Part shown: positions 25,349-34,744 of the stretch, in pieces
Position numbering within the stretch: position 1 is the stretch's first letter
Layout of the letters: each line of letters starts with the position of its first letter
From: Sphingomonas sp. G-3-2-10
GTDB taxonomy: Bacteria; Pseudomonadota; Alphaproteobacteria; Sphingomonadales; Sphingomonadaceae
Reading direction: 5' to 3'
DNA: 64,000 nt
NCBI RefSeq assembly: GCF_012927115.1
Contig: NZ_JABBFY010000001.1
Span: 2,232,001-2,296,000, forward strand
Program-made: the position numbers and the translations under genes
The notes under the pieces: generated by a model
Databases searched by the model: none
What the model was told of the DNA's origin: nothing
What the model saw: only the letters and a program-made list of their open reading frames with translations

Positions 25349-26574
25349 TGCCCCGCGCGGACGCGGCGGGCGGCACGTCGCATCGCCGCGGGATAGATGC
25401 GGTCGAACAATTGCGAGAAGGTCCGCTGCCAGCAATAGTCGCGCGTCGCCGCTTCGCGTGCCCGCGCGCCCATCGCATTATGATCGCCACGCCACAGCGT
25501 CGCGACATTCGCCGCCATTGCGGCGGCGTCGCCCGGCGGTCCGAGCAGCCCCAGCCCGGAGGGAACGCGATCGGGCATCGCGCCGCCGGCGACGCCCACC
25601 ACCGGCAACCCGCAGGCCTGCGCCTCGATCACCGAGATGCCGAACGTCTCGTCGGCCATGCCCGAGACGTAGATGTCCGACGACGCCAGCGCCCGCGCCA
25701 GCCCCGCGCGGTCCTGCACGAAGCCGGGGAACACGACCGGCAGGCCTCGGCTTTCCTCGATCAGCTTCGCGCGCAGCTTGCCGTCGCCCACCATAACCAT
25801 CGACGCGCCAAGCTCGCGCGGCAGGCGGCGGAACATCGCGAGCAACAGGTCGGCGCGCTTCTCGTTGTCGATCCGTCCGGCATAGATCAGCAGCGGCCCG
25901 GTCTCGGGCAACCCAAGTGACGCCCGGTAACCGGGATCGCGCGCTTCGGGCGTGAACACCGCGGCATCCACACCGAGCGGCAACCGGCTGGTGCGGTCGA
26001 TCCCCAGCGCCGCCAGGCGCGCACGGGCATCGTCGCTCAGCGTGTAAACCCAGTCGAACTCGCGGTAGAGCCGCGCCGCGTAGCGATAGGCCAGGTCGCG
26101 CAGCAGCCGCGCCGGGGTCTCACCGAATAGTTCGGCGCCGACGCGATAGACATGGGCATTGGGAAAATCGGTGCGGTATCCCGCGACCAGCGCGGTCTGC
26201 GGGAAGTAGCGGCGATGATGCACCGCGCTCCAGGGCAGCAGCCACGGACACAGCGATTCGATCACGTCGGGCCGGAATCGCGCCAGCAGCGCGCGGACCT
26301 TGCCGGTGCGCAGGATGAACCGGTAATCGGGGCTGCCCGGCACCTGCCCAGCGCGAACCTGAGCGAAGATGTGCCGGCCCCGCTCGATCACCCGGTCCTC
26401 GGGACCCGGCACGATCTGCAGCAGACGGTGCGGCGTGGACCGGAGCACATAATCGCGCTTTTCACGCAAATAGGTGCTGATCCCGCCGCCCGCACTGGAC
26501 GAATAGCTCTGCGTCAGATCGCAGATCAGCAATGAACGATGCGCCCGGAACGCGGCGCTGCTTTCGATACTCAA
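25312..26574 (-). CDS. Glycosyltransferase family 1 (GT4-like)
   Basis: The 420-residue GT-B enzyme has GGGISTYLREK near the N-terminus, TLSDDARARLAALGI, LPLGVDAAVFTP, LIYAGRIDNEKRADLLL, and the nucleotide-sugar binding ADETFGISVIEAQACGLPVVG. It should transfer a sugar from an NDP-sugar to a lipid or saccharide acceptor, unidentified. No ATG precedes the domain; TTG 26574 with an upstream GGAG is the likely start. No polysaccharide cluster surrounds it. Confidence 0.88.
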   Translation of the reverse strand: MSIESSAAFRAHRSLLICDLTQSYSSSAGGGISTYLREKRDYVLRSTPHRLLQIVPGPEDRVIERGRHIFAQVRAGQVPGSPDYRFILRTGKVRALLARFRPDVIESLCPWLLPWSAVHHRRYFPQTALVAGYRTDFPNAHVYRVGAELFGETPARLLRDLAYRYAARLYREFDWVYTLSDDARARLAALGIDRTSRLPLGVDAAVFTPEARDPGYRASLGLPETGPLLIYAGRIDNEKRADLLLAMFRRLPRELGASMVMVGDGKLRAKLIEESRGLPVVFPGFVQDRAGLARALASSDIYVSGMADETFGISVIEAQACGLPVVGVAGGAMPDRVPSGLGLLGPPGDAAAMAANVATLWRGDHNAMGARAREAATRDYCWQRTFSQLFDRIYPAAMRRAARRVRAGHYVAGQVLPAGT

Positions 26575-26595
26575 ACCCGTCCCGACTCCGTGACG

Positions 26596-26928
26596 TTATG
26601 CCGATTGCACAACGCCCTTGTCGGTGAATAGCTGCGACAGCTCGCCGGATTCGTACATTTCCATCATGATGTCCGATCCGCCGACGAACTCCCCCTTCAC
26701 ATAGAGCTGGGGGATGGTCGGCCAGTCCGAAAACGCCTTGATGCCCTGGCGGACGCCCTGATCCTGCAGCACGTCGACGCTTTCGAATTCGACGCCGAGA
26801 TGATTGAGGATCGAGATGGCGCGGTTCGAAAAGCCGCACTGGGGAAACAGCGGGCTGCCCTTCATGAACAGCAACACGTCGTTCGAATCGACGAGCTCCT
26901 GGATGCGGGCCTGCGTGTCGTCGCTCAT
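26596..26928 (-). CDS. grxD: Monothiol glutaredoxin, Grx4 family
   Basis: The 110-residue protein has the CGFS active site (Cys31), GSPLFPQCGFSNRAISIL, and TIPQLYVKGEFVGGSDIMMEM, the glutathione-binding TIPQ and GGSD elements. Such proteins bind a [2Fe-2S] cluster with BolA and pass it on. It lies 5 bp after the bolA stop, the classic partnership. Confidence 0.95.
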   Translation of the reverse strand: MSDDTQARIQELVDSNDVLLFMKGSPLFPQCGFSNRAISILNHLGVEFESVDVLQDQGVRQGIKAFSDWPTIPQLYVKGEFVGGSDIMMEMYESGELSQLFTDKGVVQSA

Positions 26929-26933
26929 TTGTC

Positions 26934-27173
26934 TTACTCCTCGGCCGGCGCTTCGGTGGTGAGCTGGAGAGCGTGGAGCACGCCGCCCATGCGCCCGCCC
27001 AGCGCCGCATATACTGCCTGATGCTGCCGTACGCGCGGCATCCCCTTGAACATGGGAGCGACGACGCGTGCCGCATAATGATCGCCATCGCCGGCAAGGT
27101 CGGTGATCTCGACGCGGGCATCGGGGATGCCCGCGCGGATCAGATCCTCGATCTCGGCCGCGGCCATCGGCAT
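26934..27173 (-). CDS. bolA: BolA family protein
   Basis: The 79-residue BolA protein has AEIEDLIRAGIPDARVEITDL and the C-terminal helix with RVRQHQAVYAALGGRMGGVLHALQLT, including the conserved His that helps bind the Grx4-shared [2Fe-2S] cluster. It is tightly packed with grxD and DUF1476, so one transcript is likely. ATG 27167 is an alternative start. Confidence 0.93.
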   Translation of the reverse strand: MPMAAAEIEDLIRAGIPDARVEITDLAGDGDHYAARVVAPMFKGMPRVRQHQAVYAALGGRMGGVLHALQLTTEAPAEE

Positions 27174-27174
27174 G

Positions 27175-27498
27175 TTACTTGGCTTCCATCAGCTGGCGGC
27201 GGGCTTCGACGGTCTGCTCGTCGAGCGCGCGGCGCACGGCGGCGTCATCGGTCTCGACGCCGGCCGCGAGCAGATCGCCCAGCAGCTTGCGGATCACGTC
27301 TTCGTCGCCGGCTTCCTCGAAGTCGGCCTGCACCACAGCCTTGGCATAGGCGTCGGTCTCTTCCGGGGTCAGGCCCATCTGCGCCGCGGCCCACTGGCCG
27401 ACCAGACGGTTGCGGCGCGCGGTGATGCGGAACGCCATGTCCTCGTCCCGGGCGTACTTCGCCTCGAATGCCTTTTCGCGATCGTCGAAACTGGTCAT
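27175..27498 (-). CDS. DUF1476 protein (alphaproteobacterial F1-ATPase zeta inhibitor family)
   Basis: The 107-residue helical protein matches DUF1476: FDDREKAFEAKYARDEDMAFRITARRNRLVGQWAA. In Paracoccus this family is the zeta subunit that inhibits the F1Fo-ATPase through its N-terminal helix. The family assignment is clear; inhibitory activity here is inferred. It is first in a tight cluster with bolA and grxD. Confidence 0.9.
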   Translation of the reverse strand: MTSFDDREKAFEAKYARDEDMAFRITARRNRLVGQWAAAQMGLTPEETDAYAKAVVQADFEEAGDEDVIRKLLGDLLAAGVETDDAAVRRALDEQTVEARRQLMEAK

Positions 27499-27578
27499 GA
27501 CTACCCCTGAGCGTTGGTTTGGCCCGAGATAGGAGGGCGATGCCGGTAGGGCAACCTCTCAGACGGTCAGAGTCCGCA

Positions 27579-28580
27579 CTAGTCCGCCACCTTCACCACC
27601 AGCTTTCCGATCGCGTCGCGCGCGGCCATCTTCGCGATCGCCTTGCCGCCATCGGCCAGGGCGAACACCTCGGTCACGCTCGGCGCGATCCTGCCCTCGC
27701 TCCACAGGCGGAAAAGGTGATCGACATGCGCCTGATTGGCCTTCGGATCCCGCGCCGCGAACGCGCCCCAGAACACGCCGCACACATCGCAGCTCTTCAG
27801 CAGCGTCAGGTTGAGCGGCAGTTTCGGGATGCCCGCCGGGAAGCCGACGACCAGATAGCGCCCTTCCCAGGCGATCGACCGCAGCGCAGGCTCGGCATAG
27901 TCGCCGCCGACCGGATCGTAGATCACATCCGCGCCCGCCGGGCCGACCGCTGCCTTGAACTGTTCGGCCAGCGCCTTGCTCTGATCCCTGTCGAACGGTG
28001 CGCGCGGATAGACGATCGTCACGTCCGCGCCGGCCGCCTTCGCCGCTTCGGCCTTGGCTTGCGACGAGACCGCCGCGACCACCCGGGCGCCGAACGCCTT
28101 GCCCAGCTCGATCGCCGCCAGCCCGACGCCGCCCGCCGCGCCGAGGATCAGCAGCGTATGGCCTTCCTTCAGATGCCCGCGATCGACCAGCGCGTGGATC
28201 GTCGTGGCATAGGTCAGCAGCAGCGCCGCGCCTTCCTCGAAGCTGCGACCCTCGGGCAGGCGGAACAGGCGCATCGCCTCGATCGCGATCTTGCCGACCA
28301 GCCCGCCATGCCCAGTCACCGCGACCACCCGGTCGCCGACGGCCCAGCCCTCGACACCCTCGCCGACGCTCTCGATCACGCCCGCGATCTCGCCGCCCGG
28401 CGCGAACGGGCGCGCGGGCTTGAACTGATATTTGTCCTCGATGATCAGGACGTCGGGGAAGTTGATCGAACAGGCCTTCACCGCGACCACCACTTGGCCC
28501 TTGCCGGCCACGGGATCGGGCAATTCCTCGAGCGTTAGAGTTTCAGGTCCGCCCGGCGCCTTCGACAGCAAAGCCTTCAT
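27579..28580 (-). CDS. NADPH:quinone oxidoreductase family protein
   Basis: The 333-residue MDR-superfamily protein has [20 protein letters not shown], then [18 protein letters not shown] and [24 protein letters not shown] (Rossmann nucleotide-binding motif AAGGVG). There is no catalytic zinc Cys, as in quinone reductases. ATG 28580 lies 38 bp inside the end of leuD, so expression is probably tied to leuD. Confidence 0.9.
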   Translation of the reverse strand: MKALLSKAPGGPETLTLEELPDPVAGKGQVVVAVKACSINFPDVLIIEDKYQFKPARPFAPGGEIAGVIESVGEGVEGWAVGDRVVAVTGHGGLVGKIAIEAMRLFRLPEGRSFEEGAALLLTYATTIHALVDRGHLKEGHTLLILGAAGGVGLAAIELGKAFGARVVAAVSSQAKAEAAKAAGADVTIVYPRAPFDRDQSKALAEQFKAAVGPAGADVIYDPVGGDYAEPALRSIAWEGRYLVVGFPAGIPKLPLNLTLLKSCDVCGVFWGAFAARDPKANQAHVDHLFRLWSEGRIAPSVTEVFALADGGKAIAKMAARDAIGKLVVKVAD

Positions 28581-29172
28581 GTCCGCTCCCAACCGTGATC
28601 CACGGGCGTTCAGCAGCGACACCCGACTCGAATTTCGAAATCGCGGTATCTCGGGCCAAGGTCAAGCCGATCTCGTCGAGACCCTGCATCAGGCAGTCGC
28701 GGCGGAACGGGTCCATCTCGAAGGCGAAGCGGTCCTGAAAGGGCGTGGTGACGGTCATCGTCTCGAGGTCGACGGTCACTTCGTCGGTCTTCGCGACTTC
28801 GACCAGCCGGTCGATCGCATCCTGCGGCAGCACCACGGCGACGATGCCGTTCTTGAACGCATTGCCAGAGAAGATGTCCGAATAGCTCGGTGCGATCACC
28901 ACCTTGATACCCAGATCGGCCAGCGCCCAGGCGGCATGTTCGCGGCTCGACCCGCAGCCGAAATTGTCGCCGGCGATCAGGATCGGCGAACCGGCATAAC
29001 GCGGATCGTCGAAGATATTGCCGGGCTCGGCGCGCACCGTCTCGAACGCGCCCTTGCCCAGTCCGGTGCGCGTGGTCGTCTTCAGCCAGTGCGCCGGAAT
29101 GATGATGTCGGTGTCGATATTCTTCGCGCCCCAGGGATAGGCGTGGCCTTGGACGGTGCGGACGGGTTCCAT
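28543..29172 (-). CDS. leuD: 3-isopropylmalate dehydratase small subunit
   Basis: LeuD pairs with LeuC to isomerise 2- to 3-isopropylmalate in leucine synthesis. In 209 residues it has [29 protein letters not shown] and [15 protein letters not shown], the swivel-domain substrate contacts. The start is ATG 29172, following GGAGG. It is separated from leuC by a small gene and about 120 bp. Confidence 0.96.
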   Translation of the reverse strand: MEPVRTVQGHAYPWGAKNIDTDIIIPAHWLKTTTRTGLGKGAFETVRAEPGNIFDDPRYAGSPILIAGDNFGCGSSREHAAWALADLGIKVVIAPSYSDIFSGNAFKNGIVAVVLPQDAIDRLVEVAKTDEVTVDLETMTVTTPFQDRFAFEMDPFRRDCLMQGLDEIGLTLARDTAISKFESGVAAERPWITVGSGHEGFAVEGAGRT

Positions 29173-29296
29173 CAGCGGGTGACCTCCGGATGCGGCACGG
29201 CGCGCGCCATCACGGCGCGTCCGCAGGGATTGGAAATGGGTGCAGGCCGGCGCGCGGACAGCACGCCTGCGGAAATCCGGCAGTGAACGCCCGTCG

Positions 29297-29434
29297 TCAG
29301 ATCCGCGAAGCGAACTTCGCCGAACCGGCTTCGATCTTGCTCGGGCCGTCGGTCGCGCGAGCCGTGGCCGAATAGGCCGCCGCCGCGCCACACAGAATCG
29401 TCCCCGCAACCAGCAAAAACAGCGCACGCCTCAT
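29297..29434 (-). CDS. Tiny exported-looking protein between leuC and leuD
   Basis: A 45-codon gene starts at ATG 29434 after AAGGGGA and lies 15 bp past the leuC stop. The product has a hydrophobic N-terminus ([26 protein letters not shown]) like a cleavable signal or single transmembrane helix, then about 20 residues ([16 protein letters not shown]). The small size and position inside an amino-acid operon make it easy to miss. No family is known to me. Confidence 0.55.
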   Translation of the reverse strand: MRRALFLLVAGTILCGAAAAYSATARATDGPSKIEAGSAKFASRI

Positions 29435-29449
29435 TGCGCATCCCCTTAC

Positions 29450-30889
29450 TCACGGCTGCCGCGTCACCAGATCCCTGACGTCGGTCAGCCGCCCCGTTAC
29501 TGCTGCTGCCGCGGCCATTGCCGGCGACACCAGATGCGTCCGGGCCCCCGGACCCTGCCTTCCTACAAAATTCCGATTCGAGGTGGAAGCACAACGTTGG
29601 CCACTAGGTACTTTATCGGGATTCATTGCGAGACACATCGAGCAGCCGGGCTCACGCCATTGGAATCCGGCCTCTTTGAAGATGCGATCGAGCCCCTCGG
29701 CTTCGGCCTGGCGCTTTACCAGCCCCGATCCGGGAACGATCAGCGCCTGGATGATTCCGTCCGCCACATGCCGCCCTTCGACCACCGCGGCGGCGGCGCG
29801 CAGATCCTCGATCCGGCTGTTGGTGCACGACCCGATGAAGACATGCTCGATCGGCACGTCCTGCATCGCCGTTCCCGGCGTCAGGCCCATATAGTCGAGC
29901 GACTTGCGCGCCGCGACGCGCTTGGAGGGATCGGCGAAGCTCTCGGGATCGGGCACGACGCCGGTGATCGGCACCACGTCCTCGGGGCTGGTGCCCCAGG
30001 TCAGCGACGGCGCGATATCGTTCGCGTGAAGCTGGACGCTGTGATCGTAGCGTGCGCCGGCATCGGTCGGCAGGGTGCGCCAATAGGCAACGGCGCGATC
30101 CCAATCCTCGCCCTTCGGCGCCATCGGGCGGCCCTTCAGATAGGCGTAGGTGGTTTCGTCCGGCGCGATCAGGCCGGCGCGCGCGCCGCCTTCGATCGAC
30201 ATGTTCGAGACGGTCAGCCGCCCTTCGATCGACATCGACCGGATCACGTCGCCGGTGAATTCGATGACATAGCCGGTGCCGCCCGCCGCGCCGATCTTGC
30301 CGATGATCGCCAGGATCACGTCCTTGGGACTGACTCCGAAGCCGAGCGACCCGTCGACGCGGATCTCCAGCGTCTTCGACTGGCGCAGCAGCAGCGTCTG
30401 CGTGGCGAAGACATGTTCGACTTCGCTGGTGCCGATGCCGAACGCCAGCGCACCCAGCGCGCCATGCGCCGAGGTATGGCTGTCGCCGCAGACCAAGGTG
30501 GTGCCCGGCAGGGTGAAGCCCTGTTCCGGTCCGATGACATGGACGATGCCCTGCTCGGCGGCAGTCGCGTCGATATAGCGGATGCCGAACTCGGCCGTGT
30601 TCCGGCGCAGCGCCGAAAGCTGGTTCGCGCTTTCCGGATCGGCGATCGGCAGTTCGTTGCCCGCTGCATCGACTCGCGCCGTGGTGGGCAGATTATGGTC
30701 GGGCACCGCCAGCGTCAGATCGGGCCGGCGCAGCTTGCGTCCGGCCGCGCGTAGCCCGTCGAACGCCTGCGGGCTCGTCACCTCGTGGATAAGGTGCCGG
30801 TCGATATAGACCAGACAGGTGCCATCAGCCTGACGCTCGACCACATGATCGGCCCAGATCTTCTCATACAGGGTGCGCGGACTCGCCAT
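29450..30889 (-). CDS. leuC: 3-isopropylmalate dehydratase large subunit
   Basis: The 479-residue aconitase-family subunit carries the 4Fe-4S site: [38 protein letters not shown] and [11 protein letters not shown] supply the cluster Cys. It works with LeuD encoded downstream. The N-terminus [17 protein letters not shown] is typical and the length is normal. Confidence 0.97.
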   Translation of the reverse strand: MASPRTLYEKIWADHVVERQADGTCLVYIDRHLIHEVTSPQAFDGLRAAGRKLRRPDLTLAVPDHNLPTTARVDAAGNELPIADPESANQLSALRRNTAEFGIRYIDATAAEQGIVHVIGPEQGFTLPGTTLVCGDSHTSAHGALGALAFGIGTSEVEHVFATQTLLLRQSKTLEIRVDGSLGFGVSPKDVILAIIGKIGAAGGTGYVIEFTGDVIRSMSIEGRLTVSNMSIEGGARAGLIAPDETTYAYLKGRPMAPKGEDWDRAVAYWRTLPTDAGARYDHSVQLHANDIAPSLTWGTSPEDVVPITGVVPDPESFADPSKRVAARKSLDYMGLTPGTAMQDVPIEHVFIGSCTNSRIEDLRAAAAVVEGRHVADGIIQALIVPGSGLVKRQAEAEGLDRIFKEAGFQWREPGCSMCLAMNPDKVPSGQRCASTSNRNFVGRQGPGARTHLVSPAMAAAAAVTGRLTDVRDLVTRQP

Positions 30890-30955
30890 GCGCGCGGTCT
30901 AGTCGAATCGTGCGCGCCCGCAAGCGTCGCCGCAATTTTGCGTCGCCAAGCCCAG

Positions 30956-31798
30956 CTATCGCGCGGGCTGCGCCTCGGCCTGCTTCTTGAGATAGGCGTG
31001 GATCGCATCGATCTCCGGATCGGTCAGCACGGTGAAGCCGCCAAGCGCAGCCATCCGCATCAAGCCGAGATCGCGGTTGGTCATCCCCACGCCGGTGCGC
31101 AGCAGCTTGCGGAATGCCGCGGGTTCATAGGCAGCGGCGACCGTCGCCAGCGGCGGCACCATGCCCGATCCGTCGTCGGCAGGCCGCTCGCGATCGATCG
31201 CATGGCAGCCAAGGCACGAAGCCTGCACCACATATTGCCCCATGTCCGCCGGGCGCTTCTTCGGCGCGGCATGCTGGTCATGCGCGCTGCCCTGAAATGC
31301 ACCGGCAAGCACCAGCGCCCGCCCCATCGGCCCGAACCGTGTCGGGAGCTGCTGGTCCTTCGGGCCGGGCTTCACCGTCCGGATCCACGCGATGATCCGG
31401 CCCATATCCTCGTCGGCGATATAGGCATGCGCCGCGCTGGGCATGACCCACAAGGTGGTGCCGTCGCGCCGGACGCCTTGCCGCACCGCGCGAACGATCT
31501 CGGCGTCGCTATAGGTGGCAGCGACCTTCGCGAAAGCGGGCGGCGCGACCCGCCCGATCATCGCGTCCTCGAACAGCACCAGCCCCTCGCCGTTCGGCCC
31601 GTGGCAATCGCGGCAACCCATTACCCGCGCGATCCGTCCGCCCTCGGCGATCGAAGCGGCATCCCTGGGCACCGCAATCTGCTCCAGCGGGGTCGCATGG
31701 CTGCGGCTCAACACCCATTGCGAGCCGCCATAGAGGATCGCGAGAGCGAGCAGGACGAGGCTTCCGAGCAGGATGCCGATCTTCTTGAGGATGCGCAT
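30956..31798 (-). CDS. Dihaem cytochrome c, membrane-anchored
   Basis: The 280-residue protein has an uncleaved-looking N-terminal anchor (IGILLGSLVLLALAIL) and two c-type haem sites: CRDCH (C62, C65, H66) and CLGCH (C195, C198, H199). Each is followed by a possible Met ligand segment. It is likely a periplasmic electron carrier; partner unknown. Its ATG shares one base with the stop of the epimerase gene (TGATG). Confidence 0.9.
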   Translation of the reverse strand: MRILKKIGILLGSLVLLALAILYGGSQWVLSRSHATPLEQIAVPRDAASIAEGGRIARVMGCRDCHGPNGEGLVLFEDAMIGRVAPPAFAKVAATYSDAEIVRAVRQGVRRDGTTLWVMPSAAHAYIADEDMGRIIAWIRTVKPGPKDQQLPTRFGPMGRALVLAGAFQGSAHDQHAAPKKRPADMGQYVVQASCLGCHAIDRERPADDGSGMVPPLATVAAAYEPAAFRKLLRTGVGMTNRDLGLMRMAALGGFTVLTDPEIDAIHAYLKKQAEAQPAR

Positions 31799-32760
31799 CA
31801 CAGGGCTCCCATCCGTTCCTTGGGCGAAACATAATCCGCATCGTGCGCAAAGGGCATCCCCCGCGCCTCGCGCAGCGCGTCGAGCACTTCGGCGAACCCG
31901 GATTCGCAGCGGAATCCCATCACCCGCTCGGCAAGGCTCGCGTCGTAAACCCGCCCGATCGAGCGCGGCAGTTGCCAGCCGCTGCGGGCATAAAGCGCGG
32001 CCGCGTCGGGGAAATATCGCGCGATCACGGCGGGGGCGTCGGCCTTGAGTTCGGCGCAGTCGTCGCGCGAAAAGGGCGTCGGCGCGGAAAGCACGAAGGT
32101 GCCGAAGCCGATATCCGGCGCCTTTTCCAGCGCCACCACATGCGCCCGCGCCGCATCCTCCACCGTCAGGCGGCGGTTGAGGAACTCGTTGGCCTTCATG
32201 TTCGCGCCGGTCAGCTCGCGATGCGTATCGTCTTCCTCGGGGAAGAAGCGCGCGGTGCGCAGCACCATGCACGCCATGCCATGCTCGAGATAGGCAAGGC
32301 GGCACAGATGCTCCGCGGCCAGCTTGGTCACGCCATAGATGTTGCGCGGCTCCAGCGGCCCGCTGGCTTCGTCGAGCCACACCGCCTGCGCCGCGCGCTC
32401 GTCGCGGATCGCCTGGGTGATCATCAGCGACGTGGTGGAGGTGAAGATGAAGCGGTCATGTCCCGCCCGCTCCGCGGCCTCCAGCAGGTTGAGCGTGCCG
32501 GTCACGTTGACGTCGATAAACGCCTGGCGGGGATAGCGCACGATGTCGGGCTTGTGCAGCGCGCCGCCGTGGATCACCGCTTCGATGCCCCGGTCGCCGA
32601 ACAGGCGATGGACCAGCATCCGGTCGGCGACGCTGCCGACGATGTCGGTATCCGCGCCCGGCGCCACGTCCATCCCGGTCACGATATGCCCCGCCTCGCG
32701 CAGCATCGGCGCAAGGAAACGGCCAAGCCAGCCGGACGATCCTGTCAGTAGAATTCGCAT
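31798..32760 (-). CDS. NAD(P)-dependent epimerase/dehydratase (extended SDR)
   Basis: The 320-residue protein starts ILLTGSSGWLGRFLAPML (GxxGxxG nucleotide site), with VNVTGTLNLLEAA, FTSTTSLM and YGVTKLAAEHL (catalytic YxxxK). It is a sugar-nucleotide epimerase-like SDR; substrate unknown. ATG 32760 is chosen, since the upstream extension is Arg-rich shadow. It is coupled to the cytochrome gene. Confidence 0.88.
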   Translation of the reverse strand: MRILLTGSSGWLGRFLAPMLREAGHIVTGMDVAPGADTDIVGSVADRMLVHRLFGDRGIEAVIHGGALHKPDIVRYPRQAFIDVNVTGTLNLLEAAERAGHDRFIFTSTTSLMITQAIRDERAAQAVWLDEASGPLEPRNIYGVTKLAAEHLCRLAYLEHGMACMVLRTARFFPEEDDTHRELTGANMKANEFLNRRLTVEDAARAHVVALEKAPDIGFGTFVLSAPTPFSRDDCAELKADAPAVIARYFPDAAALYARSGWQLPRSIGRVYDASLAERVMGFRCESGFAEVLDALREARGMPFAHDADYVSPKERMGAL

Positions 32761-32955
32761 TCGTGCAGGAGGCCCGGATCGCACACCTGAATCAACCCGT
32801 GCTGCGCCGAAAAATCGACGAAGGCGGCCGCGAAAGTTACATGCCAAAGCGATTCTAGGTAGAAAGACTCATCGTAGTTCGTCGCACTTGGCCAGCGCGT
32901 GATTTTCCGCGAATCGAGCGCCACGTACCGAGGATTAGGTTCCTGAGGACTTCGG

Positions 32956-32982
32956 GGCCGGGCTTCATCGCCCGGCCTTTTC
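32956..32982 (+). terminator. Orphan plus-strand Rho-independent terminator
   Basis: GGCCGGGC (32956-32963) and GCCCGGCC (32970-32977) form a perfect 8-bp stem with loop TTCATC, followed by TTTTCCGTTTT. It points along the plus strand, yet no plus-strand gene precedes it; both flanking genes are on the minus strand. It may end a small RNA from 32761-32955. Confidence 0.7.
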
Positions 32983-32987
32983 CGTTT

Positions 32988-33653
32988 TCAGGCGATGGCA
33001 GGTGCCACCGGATCGCTCGCATCCGCCCAGTCGGTACGGCGCTTCAGCCACGGGTTCACGAACAGCAAAGGCAGTTTGAAGAACAGCAGTTCGGAGTGGA
33101 TGAAAGTATCGATCCCCCGCTCCCACCATTTCGGGTCGCGCTTGCCATGCGCCTTCAGCCAGCCGTCATAGGGCGCCCAGTGGCTCGGTTCGTCGCGATG
33201 GACGATCTGGAAGATCTTCATCATCGCCTTGTCGTCGCGCACCAGCGGGTGCTTCAGCAGGATTTCGACCTGCTTGAACCCGCGCTGTTCGGTCAGCGAG
33301 ATGACGCGGCACAATTTCTCGAACTGATCGTCCTCGGCGATGATCCGGTCGGTATCGAGATTGTCGATCGTCCGGCGGAACATGATCTCGACGAACCGGT
33401 CGATATGGCCGCAGGTGCGATCGACCTTGAGCGGCATCATGCCCTTCAGTTCGAACCAGCGCTTGAACATCACATAATGCCGGCGCTCGTCCTCGCGATG
33501 CTTTTCGATATCGGCGATCAACTGGGCGTCGTCCGGCGAACGCGCACGAACCGCCTCCAGCACGCGGTCGATGCTCGTATAGCCGCGATGCTCGTTATAG
33601 ATGTAGATCGACGCCAGCAGATCGAGATAACGACGGCGAAAAGCATCAAACAT
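32988..33653 (-). CDS. Ferritin-like domain protein
   Basis: The 221-residue all-helical protein shows spaced Glu/His: IYNEHRGYTS, DIEKHREDERRHYVMFKRW, LTEQRGFKQVEILLKHPL and HRDEPSHWAPYDGW. These resemble a ferritin-like di-iron carboxylate bundle with two ExxH-type motifs. The C-terminus has a hydrophobic patch (LLFFKLPLLFVNPWL) that may contact the membrane. Substrate unknown. Confidence 0.7.
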   Translation of the reverse strand: MFDAFRRRYLDLLASIYIYNEHRGYTSIDRVLEAVRARSPDDAQLIADIEKHREDERRHYVMFKRWFELKGMMPLKVDRTCGHIDRFVEIMFRRTIDNLDTDRIIAEDDQFEKLCRVISLTEQRGFKQVEILLKHPLVRDDKAMMKIFQIVHRDEPSHWAPYDGWLKAHGKRDPKWWERGIDTFIHSELLFFKLPLLFVNPWLKRRTDWADASDPVAPAIA

Positions 33654-33797
33654 TTGAAGAGGCTACGCCTCGCCGGGGGTAGCGTCAAACAACCAGATCA
33701 AGCCGATCGGAGGATCATCCGATCGTGCGGAAAGCGACAGGCATGGCGCTCCGGCCAAGGCCGACCGGACGATCCAGCCGGCCGCAAGCCGCCGCCG

Positions 33798-34433
33798 TCA
33801 GCTGTCGTAGCTGGCGGTCGTCTTCGCGGCCACTTCCTCGGCCGTCACGCCCGGCGCCAGCTCGATCAGCCGGAACGGCGAATTGTGGTCGGGACGCTGG
33901 AACACCGCCAGATCGGTGATGATCATGTCGACCACATTCTTGCCGGTCAGCGGCAGGGTGCAGGTCGGGATGAACTTGGGGTCGCCGGCCTTGGAGTTGT
34001 GCTCCATCACGACGATGATCTTCTTGACGCCCGCGACCAGATCCATCGCGCCGCCCATACCCTTGATCATCTTGCCCGGGATCATCCAGTTGGCGATGTC
34101 GCCGGTCTCGCTGATCTCCATCGCACCCAGCACGGTCAGGTCGATATGCCCGCCGCGGATCATCGCGAAGCTCTGCTCCGAACCGAAATAGGCCGATTGC
34201 GGCAGTTCGCTGATCGTCTGCTTGCCGGCGTTGATCAGATCGGGATCGACTTCGTCCTCATAGGGGAACGGGCCGATGCCGAGCATCCCGTTTTCCGACT
34301 GGAGCGTCACTTCGACGCCCGCCGGGATATGGTTCGCCACGAGCGTGGGGATGCCGATGCCGAGGTTCACGTAGAAGCCGTCCTGCAGCTCACGGGCAGC
34401 GCGGGCGGCCATTTCGTCACGGGTCCAGGGCAT
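33798..34433 (-). CDS. 3-oxoacid CoA-transferase, subunit B
   Basis: The 211-residue subunit has [20 protein letters not shown] and [12 protein letters not shown] with the catalytic Glu of the SENG motif, plus [11 protein letters not shown]. With subunit A (35868-36575) it moves CoA between succinyl-CoA and acetoacetate or a similar 3-oxoacid. Its ATG shares one base with the stop of the DUF5076 gene. Two other genes separate it from subunit A, which is unusual. Confidence 0.94.
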   Translation of the reverse strand: MPWTRDEMAARAARELQDGFYVNLGIGIPTLVANHIPAGVEVTLQSENGMLGIGPFPYEDEVDPDLINAGKQTISELPQSAYFGSEQSFAMIRGGHIDLTVLGAMEISETGDIANWMIPGKMIKGMGGAMDLVAGVKKIIVVMEHNSKAGDPKFIPTCTLPLTGKNVVDMIITDLAVFQRPDHNSPFRLIELAPGVTAEEVAAKTTASYDS

Positions 34434-34744
34434 TAGTTGGTATCTCCGTTGGCATTGAGGTCGACGCTGACCGGCGGGGTCGTGCGTCCGTCGTTGAAGC
34501 CCTGCAGTATCTGGGCCGCCGCTTCCTCGTGGGTCAGGCCGTACGCGCGCGAATATGCCGTCGCGCCATGTTCGATCGCATCGGCCAGCAACAGGCCGAA
34601 CTGCTTCGCGTCGGGCAGGCGGCGCGCATTGATGAAGACCGTGCTGTGGCCGCCATCGGTGACCCACAGCCGGGCGATCTCGAACGATTTATCGCCCAGC
34701 ATCGAGGTATCGCGAAGCGCGATGTCGTTCTTCAGGCCGCTCAT
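34433..34744 (-). CDS. DUF5076 domain protein
   Basis: The 103-residue protein contains [23 protein letters not shown] and [21 protein letters not shown], matching the DUF5076 family typical of sphingomonads. Function unknown. It lies between the phosphatase and CoA-transferase B with end-to-end overlaps (4 bp and 1 bp). Confidence 0.82.
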   Translation of the reverse strand: MSGLKNDIALRDTSMLGDKSFEIARLWVTDGGHSTVFINARRLPDAKQFGLLLADAIEHGATAYSRAYGLTHEEAAAQILQGFNDGRTTPPVSVDLNANGDTN

